From Clostridiaceae bacterium (GTDB taxonomy: Bacteria; Bacillota; Clostridia; Oscillospirales; Acutalibacteraceae): a stretch of DNA of 61,842 nt. The notes under the pieces were generated by a model that made no database searches, was not told the DNA's origin, and was given only the letters and a program-made list of their open reading frames with translations. The stretch covers positions 1 through 61,842 of the forward strand of contig JAETSR010000013.1 in the NCBI GenBank assembly GCA_021769555.1, written 5' to 3'. Shown one piece after another: positions 1 to 9,509 of this stretch. Position 1 is the stretch's first letter. The number at the start of each line of letters is the position of its first letter. The translations under genes were made by a program, and so were the position numbers.

Positions 1-357
1 GACCACCGGTTCCCTTTCAATTTCCACCGGCGCGGGAGCTTGTTCAGCTTTTGCCTCACTGCTTATCTCCACAGTGTCCGTGTCCTTTAGCTCAGGCGTT
101 CTCTGCTCCTCAAGACGCTTCTCCTCGGCGGCGTCCTCACGGCGCTCCTCCTCCTCGCGTTCAGCCTTGATTCCCTCGTCCAGCTTATCCTGATATTCTG
201 CTGCCCGCTCGGTGCACTCCCCGGCGTAGCCCAGGGCGCGCTTCATCTTCTCAGTGTCGCCCTCGGCGCGGGCCTGGCGGTAGACGCTCATGGGAGTGCC
301 CGCCATTTTGATATTGGCGCAGGCCCCAATCAGGCCCTCTATCATCTGCGCGTTCAC
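1..357 (-). CDS. Partial hypothetical protein, charged, runs off left edge
   Basis: Reverse-strand frame open from a GTG at 357 to the window edge, with an AGGTGAT ribosome site just upstream. The visible 119 residues begin VNAQMIEGLIGAC and are followed by a long Glu/Lys/Arg-rich stretch (about residues 60-90) likely to be helical or coiled coil, then a Pro/Glu-rich tail. There is no signal peptide or membrane segment. I do not recognise the family and assign no function. It may be co-transcribed with the kinase/regulator pair that lies upstream on the same strand, about 80 bases away. The C-terminus is outside the window. Confidence 0.6.
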   Translation of the reverse strand, partial: MNAQMIEGLIGACANIKMAGTPMSVYRQARAEGDTEKMKRALGYAGECTERAAEYQDKLDEGIKAEREEEERREDAAEEKRLEEQRTPELKDTDTVEISSEAKAEQAPAPVEIEREPVV

Positions 358-439
358 TTTTGTATCACCTGTCCCTTCATATGGATTTCAGGCGGCATTA
401 TACCGCCTGAGACCAGTCTACCAGCCGTGACAGATTCTT

Positions 440-1726
440 TCAATGCTTTTGCGCTGAAATGCTCTCCTGCTGTAATGAAATGTTCAGAAGCACGCTCAAA
501 GAGAAGCTTTGTCCTGATTTCTCTGTAAGGACCGCCCCATGGTACTTCTCGGCGGCGGCGCGAATATTGGCAAGGCCTGTTCCGGGCTGGGGCATGGGGC
601 CGTCCGGACATGAGTTCTCGAAGGTGAGCATGAAAAAGTCCCCCTGCTGCCGGCCGGAGACATGAATGCTCCCGCCGCCCTCGCAGGCCCGGCAGGCCGC
701 GATAGCGTTGTCAAGGGCGTTTGCGAAGATAATGCACATATCCAAATCGTCTATGCCCCACGGACTTGGCAGAAGCAGGGAGACCTCGGCTGTGATATCC
801 TTCAGCAGCCCAAGCTTTTCCCCAAGCAGAATGTCCACGACGGCGTTCCCTGTCCGGCAGGGGAAGGAGAGGGACTCGGAGACTGCCGAGAGCTTTTGAA
901 GATAGGCCCGGCTTTCGTCTATCCTGCCGCTGCTTAACAGGCTGTTTAGCACGGTAAGGTGATTCTTTACGTCGTGGCGAAAGGCCTTAGTCTGCTCATA
1001 CCGGCTGCGCGCCTCGGAAATGTACACCTTCTGAGCCTCGGCGGCCTGGGTGAGCGACTGCAGTGCGGCGCTGTCCCGGAAGCCCCGGCAGAGCTGGCGG
1101 TAGGCGTACAGTGTGCAGAGCATTGCCCCAAGGCCCATCACCTGCAAAAACAGCAGCGCGGCATGCCGCCCGGCCTCACCGGCGGACTCCGGGGGAGTGT
1201 AGAAGCTGTAGGAGGTGTGGAGGATATAGAGCTCGGCGGCAAAGAAAAACAGTCCCGGAAACAGCAAAAGCCCGATATGGGGGGTATCGTCCGCTTTCGG
1301 CAGCAGCTTCAGCACAGCGCGGTAACAACAGGTGCAGAGCAGAAAGAATACGGCCAGCGCCGCTGTAAGAAGAAGGTACAGCATACAGCTCCCAATGTAT
1401 CTGGGGAATACCACCGCTTCCACCGAGTTTATTACGCCGAAGGAGAGCTGGGAAATATAAAAGGACAGCACAGCCGCCAGCCAAGAGGAATGCCAGCGGT
1501 TTTTGAGCGCGTACCGGCTGACACATGCCAGGGCGAGCACCCCCGCGCCCACTGACAGTATGCCCCAGCTGTGGGCTATAAGCGCTATTGCCTGGAGCAG
1601 GGCGAAATAGGCTGGGTAATGCCGGAGCTTAGGCTTATTCCCTGTGAACCCGGAGGTGAAAAGCAGGTGCATGACGCTCTGTCCTGCAAGACAGGCAAAG
1701 TCCAAAAACAGGCTGAAATAGTCCAT
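440..1726 (-). CDS. GHKL-type sensor histidine kinase (AgrC-like)
   Basis: A 428-residue membrane kinase. The first 200 or so residues form about six hydrophobic helices, typical of AgrC/ComD-type peptide sensors. A coiled linker leads to the phospho-acceptor box FRHDVKNHL, the ATP-binding N-box FANALDNAIAAC and a G-box GTGLANI near the C-terminus, which define the GHKL ATPase fold. It probably phosphorylates the LytTR regulator encoded directly upstream on the same strand. That regulator's stop is one base from this start, with GGAGG inside its last codons, so the two are translationally coupled. No autoinducer peptide gene is visible next to it, so the ligand is unknown. Confidence 0.88.
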   Translation of the reverse strand: MDYFSLFLDFACLAGQSVMHLLFTSGFTGNKPKLRHYPAYFALLQAIALIAHSWGILSVGAGVLALACVSRYALKNRWHSSWLAAVLSFYISQLSFGVINSVEAVVFPRYIGSCMLYLLLTAALAVFFLLCTCCYRAVLKLLPKADDTPHIGLLLFPGLFFFAAELYILHTSYSFYTPPESAGEAGRHAALLFLQVMGLGAMLCTLYAYRQLCRGFRDSAALQSLTQAAEAQKVYISEARSRYEQTKAFRHDVKNHLTVLNSLLSSGRIDESRAYLQKLSAVSESLSFPCRTGNAVVDILLGEKLGLLKDITAEVSLLLPSPWGIDDLDMCIIFANALDNAIAACRACEGGGSIHVSGRQQGDFFMLTFENSCPDGPMPQPGTGLANIRAAAEKYHGAVLTEKSGQSFSLSVLLNISLQQESISAQKH

Positions 1727-1727
1727 A

Positions 1728-2465
1728 TCAGCGTTCAGCCTCCTTCATATATCTAAGCAGTGCCGCGGTCAGCTCACTTTCCCTAAGGCGGGAGACCGGG
1801 ATGGTCTGCTCATTTGGCAGGATTATCCGCCCGGAGCGGCACCCGCGGACATAGGCGAGATTTACAAGGTAGCTCCGGTGGCATTTGAAAAAGCGCCCGT
1901 CAACCCGCTGTTCCAGCTCGCCAATCTTCTCATAATAGTCAATGACCGTGCCGTCGCTCCTGTGAATATATATCTTGCGGCCCAGCACCTCACAGTACAC
2001 GATTTCAGACAGGGGGACTATCTCACAGCCGCTGCCGCGCCGGACAATAATCGACTTTGAGGCCTTATGCTCAAGGGCCCCCATGGCCCGGTCCATGGTC
2101 CCGTAAAAGGACTCGCTGCTTATCGGCTTTATCAGGTAGTCGAAGGCCTCCACCTGAAAGGCGTCGAATACCCGCTCCTTCAGGACCGTTACAAATATCA
2201 GCAGGGCGGTATCTCCCCGGCGGCGCAGGAGCCTTGCGGTGTCCATGCCGTCGGGCCCGTCCATCTGCACATCCAGGAAGACCACATCAAAGGCCCCGGA
2301 GCTCTTCAGCAGGGCGCTCCCGCTTGAGAAGCTGCTGACGGAGAAGGGCGTGCCCTTATGCCGCCGCATATATCCTGAAATAAGCTCCGAAATTTCCCCG
2401 GCCATAACCGGCTCATCGTCACAGACGGCAAAGCTTATCGTATAAATCACCACGCTTTTCAGCAT
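1728..2465 (-). CDS. LytTR-family response regulator (AgrA-like)
   Basis: A two-domain regulator of about 245 residues. The receiver domain (about residues 8-125) has the acidic pair in FAVCDDE, the phospho-acceptor Asp in VVFLDVQMDG and the Lys in YLIKP. The C-terminal LytTR DNA-binding domain includes the conserved CHRSYLVNL and ends in ILPNEQTIPVSRLRE. Paired with the GHKL kinase that follows, it should control a small regulon in response to an extracellular signal. The start is uncertain: ATG at 2465 is chosen, but two GTG codons 12-15 bases further in are equally possible, and none has a strong ribosome site. A longer in-frame extension upstream is unlikely because homology begins near residue 5. 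Confidence 0.87.
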   Translation of the reverse strand: MLKSVVIYTISFAVCDDEPVMAGEISELISGYMRRHKGTPFSVSSFSSGSALLKSSGAFDVVFLDVQMDGPDGMDTARLLRRRGDTALLIFVTVLKERVFDAFQVEAFDYLIKPISSESFYGTMDRAMGALEHKASKSIIVRRGSGCEIVPLSEIVYCEVLGRKIYIHRSDGTVIDYYEKIGELEQRVDGRFFKCHRSYLVNLAYVRGCRSGRIILPNEQTIPVSRLRESELTAALLRYMKEAER

Positions 2466-2610
2466 ACAGAATAGCAGAAATAATGAAAAAGAACAATCGT
2501 ACTGTAACAGAATGTCCTGAAAATGTCGTGAAATGCTGCGCTGCACTGATTGGGCCCAAATATCTATTATGACAATTATACTGTATGAAAAAGAAAATAT
2601 CAAGGTGAGG

Positions 2611-2639
2611 TTGAAACCTTCGGCCCGCTATGGTATGAT
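2611..2639 (+). promoter_or_regulatory. Sigma-A promoter for the dehydratase operon
   Basis: TTGAAA at 2611-2616, a 17-base spacer and TATGAT at 2634-2639, followed 45 bases later by the dehydratase start with an AAAGGAG ribosome site. It lies between this operon and the diverging regulator gene. Confidence 0.7.
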
Positions 2640-2683
2640 AGTGTAAAAGCTTATTTGCAGCATGGAAAGGAGCGCCAAAAGCT

Positions 2684-4438
2684 ATGGGACTTATCAGCCA
2701 GAAAATGCGGGAGCTCTCCCCGGAGCTGGACCCTCTGCGCCTTGGTACCGGCTGGAAGCCCGGGGACCTCTCTAAGCCCCAGATATTCATTGAGAGCACC
2801 TTCGGGGACAGCCACCCGGGCTCGGGACATTTGGACAAGCTGGTGGAAGCTGCCAGGGTTGGCATAGAAGAGGCGGGCGGGCACGGGGCCCGGTACTTCT
2901 GCACGGATATGTGCGACGGCGAGAGCCAGGGCACGGACGGCATAAATTTCTCCCTCGCCAGCCGGGAGATGATTGCCAATATGATTGAGATACAGGAGAG
3001 CGCCACGCCCTTTGACGCGGGGGTGTACATAGCCAGCTGTGATAAGGGCCTGCCCGGAAATTTGATGGGCCTTATGCGTGTGGACATCCCGGCAGTGGTG
3101 GTGACCGGCGGTACCATGGCGGCGGGGCCCAAGCTGCTGACTCTCGAGCAGCTGGGCGTGTACTCCGCAAGGTATGAGCGGGGGGAGATAGCCAAGGAGG
3201 AGCTGGACTGGGCTAAGGAGAATGCCTGCCCGGGCTGCGGGGCCTGCTCATTTATCGGCACCGCCTCCACCATGCAGATAATGGCCGAGGCCCTGGGCCT
3301 TGCCCTGCCCGGAAGCGCGCTCCTGCCCGCGGACAGCCCGGACCTTTTGGAGTATGCCGGGAACGCCGGCAGGCTGGCCGTGAAGCTGGCGGGAAGCCAG
3401 GGCATGAAGCCTTCGGATATTGTGACGATGGAGAGCTTTGAGAACGCGATACTTGTGCACGCGGCTGTCTCTGGCTCCACAAACTGCTTGCTGCACCTTC
3501 CGGCCATCGCCCATGAGCTGGGCCTTGAGATAACCGGCGATACCTTTGACCGGCTTCACAGGGGAGCCCGGTATCTTCTGGACGTGCGCCCGGCCGGACG
3601 CTGGCCGGCGGAGTTCTTCTATTACGCGGGAGGAGTCCCGGCTGTTATGGAGGAGATAAAGCGGCACCTGCACCTGGACGCAAAGACCGTTACCGGAAAG
3701 ACCCTGGGGGAGAACCTTGAGGAGCTGAAGAAAAACGGCTTTTATGACCGCTGCCGGAAACGCCTTGAGGAGGCAAACAAAAAGCACAATATCAGTATAA
3801 CCCGGGAAGATATTATTCGACCATATGATAAAGCCCTTGGCACAGACGGGTCCATCGCCATTCTAAAGGGCAATCTGGCCCCGGAGGGCGCCGTTATCAA
3901 GCATACCGCCTGCCCGAAGGAGATGTTCTCAGCAGTGCTCAGGGCCAGGCCTTTTGACAGCGAGGAGGAGTGCATTGACGCGGTGCTCCACCACAGGGTA
4001 AAGTCCGGGGACGCTGTGTTTATCCGGTATGAGGGGCCGAAGGGCTCGGGTATGCCGGAGATGTTCTATACCTCCGAGGCAATCTCTTCCGATAAGGAGC
4101 TTGGGCGCAGCATTGCCCTCATCACCGACGGGCGCTTCTCCGGGGCGTCCACAGGGCCGGTAATAGGCCACTGCAGCCCTGAGGCCCAGGCCGGCGGGCC
4201 CATTGCCCTGGTCGAGGAGGGGGACCTGATACATTTGGACGTTCGGGAGCGCGTGCTGGAGATAGTCGGCGTGAAGGGCGAGAGGCTGAGCCCCGAGGAG
4301 ATAGATAAGATTATGGCCGGGAGAAGGGAGAGCTGGAAGCCGAAGCCAGCTAAGTACAGGCGGGGAGTTCTCAGGCTGTTCTCAGAGCTGGCGGCTTCGC
4401 CCATGAAGGGCGCGTATCTTGACTATGACAGAAAATAA
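2684..4438 (+). CDS. IlvD/Edd-family sugar-acid dehydratase
   Basis: A 584-residue iron-sulfur dehydratase of the dihydroxy-acid/6-phosphogluconate dehydratase family. Visible signatures are CDKGLPGNLMG, the cluster-ligand segment CPGCGACSFIGTASTMQ and a C-terminal DGRFSGASTGPVIGH loop typical of IlvD/Edd. In the N-terminal part FCTDMCDGESQGTDG replaces the usual substrate loop of true IlvD. The next gene is a KDPG-type aldolase and the third a beta-galactosidase, so a sugar-acid substrate (galactonate, gluconate or their 6-phosphates), giving a 2-keto-3-deoxy acid, is more likely than valine biosynthesis. That substrate assignment is inference. The aldolase start follows the stop after 20 bases. 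Confidence 0.85.
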   Translation: MGLISQKMRELSPELDPLRLGTGWKPGDLSKPQIFIESTFGDSHPGSGHLDKLVEAARVGIEEAGGHGARYFCTDMCDGESQGTDGINFSLASREMIANMIEIQESATPFDAGVYIASCDKGLPGNLMGLMRVDIPAVVVTGGTMAAGPKLLTLEQLGVYSARYERGEIAKEELDWAKENACPGCGACSFIGTASTMQIMAEALGLALPGSALLPADSPDLLEYAGNAGRLAVKLAGSQGMKPSDIVTMESFENAILVHAAVSGSTNCLLHLPAIAHELGLEITGDTFDRLHRGARYLLDVRPAGRWPAEFFYYAGGVPAVMEEIKRHLHLDAKTVTGKTLGENLEELKKNGFYDRCRKRLEEANKKHNISITREDIIRPYDKALGTDGSIAILKGNLAPEGAVIKHTACPKEMFSAVLRARPFDSEEECIDAVLHHRVKSGDAVFIRYEGPKGSGMPEMFYTSEAISSDKELGRSIALITDGRFSGASTGPVIGHCSPEAQAGGPIALVEEGDLIHLDVRERVLEIVGVKGERLSPEEIDKIMAGRRESWKPKPAKYRRGVLRLFSELAASPMKGAYLDYDRK

Positions 4439-4458
4439 TGTTTGGAGGGACTAGTTAT

Positions 4459-5103
4459 ATGGATAAGCTGAGTCAGGCGATTTCAAAGATTGGCATTGTG
4501 CCGGTGATAAAGCTCACGGACCCGGAGCGGGACGCGGCAAAGCTCGCAGGGGCGCTGTGCGCCGGGGATGTTCCGGTGGCGGAGGTCACTTTCCGCGCGG
4601 CCGGAGCTGAAAGGGCAATGCGGCTGATGAAGGAGTCCTGCCCGGAGATGATAGTGGGCGCCGGCACGGTTACCGTGACGGCTCAGATAGACGCGGCAAT
4701 AGAGGCGGGCGGGCAGTTTATAGTCACCCCTGGCTTCGACCCGGAGCTGGTGGAGTACGCTCAAAAGCGGGGCGTGCCTATCTACCCCGGCTGCACCACG
4801 CCTACTGATTACCATGCCGCGCTTAAATTCGGGCTTGAGCTGATAAAATTTTTCCCGGCAGAGCAGTCCGGGGGACTTCCAAAGATTAAGGCCATGAGCG
4901 CGCCGTTCCCCCAGTTTAAGGTTATGCCAACAGGGGGTATCTCGCTGAATAATCTAAAGGAGTATATCAGCTGCCCGGTGATAGCGGCATGCGGCGGGTC
5001 GTATATGGTTACGGCAGAACTTATCGAGGGTCAGAAATGGGACGAGATAACCGAGCTTTGCAGAAGGTCCGTGGAAATAATAAAGTCAGTGAGGGAGGGA
5101 TAG
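4459..5103 (+). CDS. eda: KDPG/KDPGal aldolase family protein
   Basis: A 214-residue class I aldolase of the Eda family, expected to split 2-keto-3-deoxy-6-phospho-sugar acids into pyruvate and glyceraldehyde-3-phosphate. Seen in order: EVTFRAAGAE with the conserved Glu, GAGTV, the loop YPGCTTPTD, the Schiff-base Lys in LIKFFPAEQSGG, and MPTGGIS. The ATG at 4459 is chosen because a GGAGG lies at the right distance; the frame is open a little further upstream. It works directly downstream of the dehydratase. No keto-deoxy-sugar kinase is present in the window, so either the dehydratase acts on a phosphorylated substrate or the kinase is elsewhere. Confidence 0.88.
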   Translation: MDKLSQAISKIGIVPVIKLTDPERDAAKLAGALCAGDVPVAEVTFRAAGAERAMRLMKESCPEMIVGAGTVTVTAQIDAAIEAGGQFIVTPGFDPELVEYAQKRGVPIYPGCTTPTDYHAALKFGLELIKFFPAEQSGGLPKIKAMSAPFPQFKVMPTGGISLNNLKEYISCPVIAACGGSYMVTAELIEGQKWDEITELCRRSVEIIKSVREG

Positions 5104-5107
5104 ATAA

Positions 5108-7357
5108 GTGGACCATAGGTTGTCACTGCTGGGGACAGAGGCTCAAAAGGCATACCCACTGGGTGAGGCCTTTCACGGCAGGAGTAAGGACGGCACTGAG
5201 CTCTCTGTCAGCAGCTGCTGTATGGAGCGGGACGGAAAGCCCTTCTTCGGCGTTAGCGGCGAGTTTCATTTCAGCCGCATGGAGCCCGGGCGCTGGGAGG
5301 ATGAGCTCATCAAAATGAAGCTGGGCGGCGTGAACATCGTGGCGACATATGTGTTCTGGAACCACCACGAGGAGACGGAGGGCAGCTTCGACTTTACCGG
5401 GCGGCGTGACCTGGGCCGGTTTGTAGGGCTCTGCCAAAAGCACGGCCTGTATGTGATACTCAGGTGCGGCCCCTTCGACCACGGAGAGGCCCGCAACGGC
5501 GGGCTCCCGGACTGGCTCTACGGCAAGCCCTTTGAGGTGCGCAGGCTCAGCGAGGGATTTCTCTCCTGTACCCGGCGGCTGTATACGGAGATTGTCGGGC
5601 AGGTAAGGGGAATGTTCTTTAAGGACGGCGGGCCGATTATCGGCGTGCAGATAGACAATGAATACATGGCCTCATCCGCGCCCTGGGAGATGACTACAGG
5701 CATATCGAACGAGTGGGCCTTTGGCGGCGATGAGGGAGAGGAATATCTGCTTCGCCTGAAGGAGCTTGCGGCACAGTGCGGTCTCACCCCGGTATTTTAC
5801 ACCTGCACCGGCTGGGGCAGGGCCCCGACCCCAGAAAGTATGCTGCCCCTCTGGGGCGGCTATGCCTACAGGCCCTGGCTGTTCTACTCCCATAAGGGGG
5901 AGCACCCTCCCACGGAGGAGTACATCTATCAGGACTACCATAAAAACGGCGTGACATGCACAGATGATTTCAAGCCGCGCTATGGGCCGGAGTCACGCCC
6001 CTATGCCTGCTGTGAGATGGGCGGCGGGATGATGTGCAGCTATAACTACCGCTTTCAGCTGCCCTATAAGTCTGTGGACGCAATGGCCGCCGTGAAGCTG
6101 GCCTCGGGCTGCAGCTTTTTGGGGTACTATATGTACCACGGTGGCAGCAATCCCATTGGGAAGAACGGACAGTATCTCAACGAGAGCCAGGTGTGCAAGA
6201 TATCCTATGATTATCAGGCGGCTATTGGGGAGTTCGGCCAGGTGAGGGAGTCCTATAGGCGCATGAAGCTCCTGCACTATTTTGTGGGCGCCTTTGGGGA
6301 AGAGCTCTGCCCTATGAGGACTGTCCTGCCAGAGGGGGCCCAGCTTATTGACCCCGGCGACGTGGACACACTCCGCTATGCCGTGCGCACAGACGGACAC
6401 AGCGGCTTTCTGTTTGTGAACAACTTCCAGGACCATGCGGCTATGAAGGACCGCGCGGGGGAGGGCGTAACTCTGGAAACGGAAGAGGGGGAAATCACCT
6501 TCCGTTTCGGCATAGCTTCTGAGGAGAACGCCATACTTCCCTTCAACATGGACCTTGAGGGCATCAGGCTGGTTCAGGCCAACGCACAGCCTGTTACAAA
6601 GCTTGAGCGTGACGGCAGGACCATATACGTCTTCTTCGTGCCAAGGGGCATGGAGGGCAGCTTTGCCTTTGAGTCGGGCGTTGCTATTGACGGCAGGGAT
6701 AAAAGCGCATACATATGCCCAAAAGACCTGACTGCCGTAGAGTTCACCGTCAGCAGAGGGGAGAGCGCCGTGAGCATTCTTGCGCTCAGCCGTGAGCTGG
6801 CCGAGCAGATGTATATTGTCAGCGGGAACAGGCTGGTCTTTACCGACGGCGCTTTGCTAGAGGACGAGAACGGCCTGAGGCTGGAGACAGTCAAAACCGA
6901 TAATCATGTTTACTGCTGCCCGGCTAATGCCCTTGGAGGCAGCGCCCAGGGAATATTGGGAGAGCACCGCTTTACAGCCAATGAGTGGCGCGGGGAGCCG
7001 GCGGTCCAAAGGCAGGTGGGCCCAAGCAGGTACACCCTGTACCTTCCCGAAAACCTCATGGACGGCGTAAAGGACATGCTCCTCAGCATAGAGTATACCG
7101 GCGACATCGGCCACGCGTTTCTCAACGGCAGGATGGTAAGCGACAATTTCTATAACGGAGCCCCGTGGGAGATAGGGCTCCGGGAGCTTGCAGATGAACT
7201 GAGGACGGAGCCGCTGGTCATTGCCATAACCCCGCTTAAGGAGGGGGCGAAGGTGAATGTGGAGTCCCCAATGGCCGGAAGGCTTGAGCAGGCCGGGAAG
7301 ACTGAGGCCGGTCTTTATAGGGCTGAGCTGCGCCCTGTATACGAGATAAAGCTGTAA
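5108..7357 (+). CDS. GH35-family beta-galactosidase
   Basis: A 749-residue glycoside hydrolase. The catalytic TIM barrel occupies about residues 35-360: FFGVSGEFHFSRMEPGRWED, TYVFWNHHE and the family-35 signature GGPIIGVQIDNEY, in which the Glu before Tyr is the expected acid/base. The nucleophile probably lies in CCEMGGG. The rest is beta-rich accessory domains, ending in a jelly-roll-like segment with YTGDIGHAFLNGR. There is no signal peptide, so it should act in the cytoplasm on imported oligosaccharides. The start is a GTG with GAGGGAGG in front, four bases after the aldolase. The first Glu of the usual ENEY motif is Asp here. Confidence 0.87.
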   Translation: MDHRLSLLGTEAQKAYPLGEAFHGRSKDGTELSVSSCCMERDGKPFFGVSGEFHFSRMEPGRWEDELIKMKLGGVNIVATYVFWNHHEETEGSFDFTGRRDLGRFVGLCQKHGLYVILRCGPFDHGEARNGGLPDWLYGKPFEVRRLSEGFLSCTRRLYTEIVGQVRGMFFKDGGPIIGVQIDNEYMASSAPWEMTTGISNEWAFGGDEGEEYLLRLKELAAQCGLTPVFYTCTGWGRAPTPESMLPLWGGYAYRPWLFYSHKGEHPPTEEYIYQDYHKNGVTCTDDFKPRYGPESRPYACCEMGGGMMCSYNYRFQLPYKSVDAMAAVKLASGCSFLGYYMYHGGSNPIGKNGQYLNESQVCKISYDYQAAIGEFGQVRESYRRMKLLHYFVGAFGEELCPMRTVLPEGAQLIDPGDVDTLRYAVRTDGHSGFLFVNNFQDHAAMKDRAGEGVTLETEEGEITFRFGIASEENAILPFNMDLEGIRLVQANAQPVTKLERDGRTIYVFFVPRGMEGSFAFESGVAIDGRDKSAYICPKDLTAVEFTVSRGESAVSILALSRELAEQMYIVSGNRLVFTDGALLEDENGLRLETVKTDNHVYCCPANALGGSAQGILGEHRFTANEWRGEPAVQRQVGPSRYTLYLPENLMDGVKDMLLSIEYTGDIGHAFLNGRMVSDNFYNGAPWEIGLRELADELRTEPLVIAITPLKEGAKVNVESPMAGRLEQAGKTEAGLYRAELRPVYEIKL

Positions 7358-7363
7358 AATATC

Positions 7364-7389
7364 AAAACCCCTGGTAAACCAGGGGTTTT
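7364..7389. terminator. Bidirectional terminator between convergent genes
   Basis: Perfect inverted repeat AAAACCCCTGG/CCAGGGGTTTT around a TAAA loop, with A- and T-runs on both sides. It serves the galactosidase operon and the opposing isomerase operon. Confidence 0.88.
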
Positions 7390-7405
7390 GCTTTTGCCAT
7401 AGATA

Positions 7406-8230
7406 TTAGATACCCAGCACATCCCTGAGGTATATGCGCGATACCTCGGCGGAGTGGAAGTTGCACACCTCGGGTATATCCAGCTCCACACAGAGCACGC
7501 CGTCATATCCCACTTCCTCAAGGGCGGCCTTCACAGCCGGGAAGTCCACCGTGCCGTGGCCCAGGGCCCTGAAAGAGGCCATCTTAGCCCGGCCCTCGGC
7601 CTTGCTGAGGGCGTAGGTGTCCACATCCTTCAGGTGCATATAGGCAATGCGGCTGCCGTACTGACGGATAAGGGCCGCCGGGTCCATGCCAGCCAGAGTG
7701 GTGTGGGCGGTGTCGAAGCAGAAGCTGACATACTCGGGCTTAGTGTGGGCGGCAAAGTAGTCGATGTCGCTCTGTGAGAATACGCAGGTGCCGTAATGGG
7801 GATGGAAGCAGACGGTCACGCCCTTGTCCTTTGCGTACTCACCCAGGCGGTTCACTATCTCGCATATAGTGTCTATCATCTCGGGGCTGGTGGGGCGCTC
7901 AAAGGGCTCCTCTCCGAAGCCGCCGTGCTGGCAGTTGTACCACTTGCCGCCTATTTCAGCGAGAAAATCAACCTGCTCCATGGCCCGCTTCAGTGAGGCC
8001 TCTATGTCAAAGTCAAAGTGGCCGTATAGGTTCACAAGCTCCACGCCGCAATCGTCCGCCAGCTTTTTCAGTTCACCTGGGTCGTCCTTATAGTAGTCGC
8101 GGATAAAGGCGAAGTTCTCAACGGTGTCATAGCCTAAAAATTTGCACTCCTTAAAGCTCTGCTCAAGCTGGCGCTTGGCGGTCTCCTCGTCGCCGTGTAT
8201 CCAGGTCCAGCCGGTATATGCTGCTTTCAT
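7406..8230 (-). CDS. Sugar phosphate isomerase/epimerase (xylose-isomerase-like TIM barrel)
   Basis: A 274-residue AP-endonuclease-2/IolE-like TIM barrel. Metal-ligand segments visible are NCQHGGFGEEP, CFHPHYGTCV, the Asp/His pair in CFDTAHTTLAG, MHLKDVDTY and the final VELDIPE. Such enzymes isomerise, epimerise or dehydrate sugars, inositols and 3-keto-glycosides. It is the second gene of a reverse-strand pair with a Gfo/Idh oxidoreductase 16 bases upstream and has its own GGAGG site. Which sugar is handled cannot be read from sequence; the neighbouring galactosidase suggests plant- or host-glycan derived sugars. Confidence 0.82.
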   Translation of the reverse strand: MKAAYTGWTWIHGDEETAKRQLEQSFKECKFLGYDTVENFAFIRDYYKDDPGELKKLADDCGVELVNLYGHFDFDIEASLKRAMEQVDFLAEIGGKWYNCQHGGFGEEPFERPTSPEMIDTICEIVNRLGEYAKDKGVTVCFHPHYGTCVFSQSDIDYFAAHTKPEYVSFCFDTAHTTLAGMDPAALIRQYGSRIAYMHLKDVDTYALSKAEGRAKMASFRALGHGTVDFPAVKAALEEVGYDGVLCVELDIPEVCNFHSAEVSRIYLRDVLGI

Positions 8231-8246
8231 AGTATTATCCTCCTTA

Positions 8247-9461
8247 TTAGTCGTCTAAAATGCCGTGCATGATTTTCAGCGGGTCGTTCACCATGGGCGC
8301 GGTGCGCTCATAATGGGAATTTATCGGCACATAGGCCTTCTGCTCCCCGGACTTTGAGAAGGCTGTCATTATCTCCAGCACATGGCGCTGCTGCTGGTAG
8401 TTGGCCCTGTGGTCCCTGCCGGTGCGAAGGGCCTTGCACATGTCCGCGAGGCCCAGGGCCCGGCTGTTCTCCGGATAGTCGTACATCAGGGGCATTTCCT
8501 TCCAGCCCGCGTAGAAGTCCGGCACGCCGTGGCGGTCAAGCCCCGGGTCGGTCTTGGGAGCCGCCGCGAAGTCCTCGGGGCGAAGGAGCAGTACGGGTCC
8601 GCCGAAGGTGTTAGGGTCCGGGACCATCATGCTGCCCCTGGTGCCGTACACCTCAAACCGGGGCTGCACAGTATAGTGCACGTCGAAGGTGGTGAAGACC
8701 TGGGCTATGGCCCCGCTCTCGAACTCAATATTCCCCGAGAGCCAGGTGTCCACGTCAACGTCAATAGTCTCGCCCCTATGGGGCTCCGAGGTGATGAGCC
8801 GCTGGGTGAACGAGCGCTTTGTGAGCCCCGTCAGCCCCTTTGCCTCGCCGAGCAGCTGCACCAGTGCGGTGATATAGTAGGGCCCCATGTCCAGCATTGG
8901 CCCCGCGCCCCGCTTATAGTAAAACTCCGGGTCCGGGTGCCAGGTCTCGTGGCCGTGGCAGACCATGGCGCAGCTGGCGCCCACTATATCCCCTATGTAC
9001 CCGTCGTCTATAAGCCGCCGGGCAGTCTGTATGCCCGCGCCCATGAAGGTATCCGGCGCGCCGCCCAGACGCAGGCCCTTTTCCTCGGCAAGGGCGATAA
9101 GCTCAGCCGCCTCGTCCATGTCCACCCCCAGGGGCTTCTCACTGTACACATGCTTTCCGTGTATCAGGGCCTGCTTAGTGACCTCAAAGTGCTCATAAGG
9201 CCTTGTGAGGTTCAGAATGACCTCAACCTGCGGGTCGTTGAAGGCCTCATACATATCATTATAGATTTTTGGCTCGGGCACATCAGCGCCCTTTTCGATT
9301 TCAGCCTTCACATAGGCCGCGCCATTTTCCGCACGCTCAGGTATCAGGTCACAGACGCCCACAAGCTCCAGCTCGCGGAAGGTGCGGGTGATATTCTGCA
9401 GGTATATCCCGCTGATAGCCCCCACGCCTATCATGGCAATTCTAACAGGCTTTTTATCCAT
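8247..9461 (-). CDS. Gfo/Idh/MocA-family NAD-dependent oxidoreductase
   Basis: A 404-residue enzyme with an N-terminal Rossmann fold (IAMIGVGAISGIYLQNI, then VCDLIPERA) and the family hallmark SEKPLG near residue 110. The C-terminal alpha/beta domain contains HPDPEFYYKRGAGPMLDMGP. These enzymes oxidise or reduce sugar hydroxyls with NAD(P), often at C3. Start at 9461 is chosen because GGGAG precedes it and homology begins there; the open frame upstream is chance. With the isomerase it forms an operon of the kind used for 3-keto sugar chemistry (glycoside or inositol breakdown); that role is inference. Confidence 0.86.
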   Translation of the reverse strand: MDKKPVRIAMIGVGAISGIYLQNITRTFRELELVGVCDLIPERAENGAAYVKAEIEKGADVPEPKIYNDMYEAFNDPQVEVILNLTRPYEHFEVTKQALIHGKHVYSEKPLGVDMDEAAELIALAEEKGLRLGGAPDTFMGAGIQTARRLIDDGYIGDIVGASCAMVCHGHETWHPDPEFYYKRGAGPMLDMGPYYITALVQLLGEAKGLTGLTKRSFTQRLITSEPHRGETIDVDVDTWLSGNIEFESGAIAQVFTTFDVHYTVQPRFEVYGTRGSMMVPDPNTFGGPVLLLRPEDFAAAPKTDPGLDRHGVPDFYAGWKEMPLMYDYPENSRALGLADMCKALRTGRDHRANYQQQRHVLEIMTAFSKSGEQKAYVPINSHYERTAPMVNDPLKIMHGILDD

Positions 9462-9509
9462 TGCATAGCTCCCTTTCTGCCAAAAGGCATAAATTTCGGC
9501 TCTCTGCCA

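Noticed and set aside
2419-3507. 362-residue reverse-strand frame overlapping the dehydratase
   Set aside because: Opposite strand of a clear IlvD/Edd gene and partly of the regulator's upstream region; low-complexity composition, no motif.
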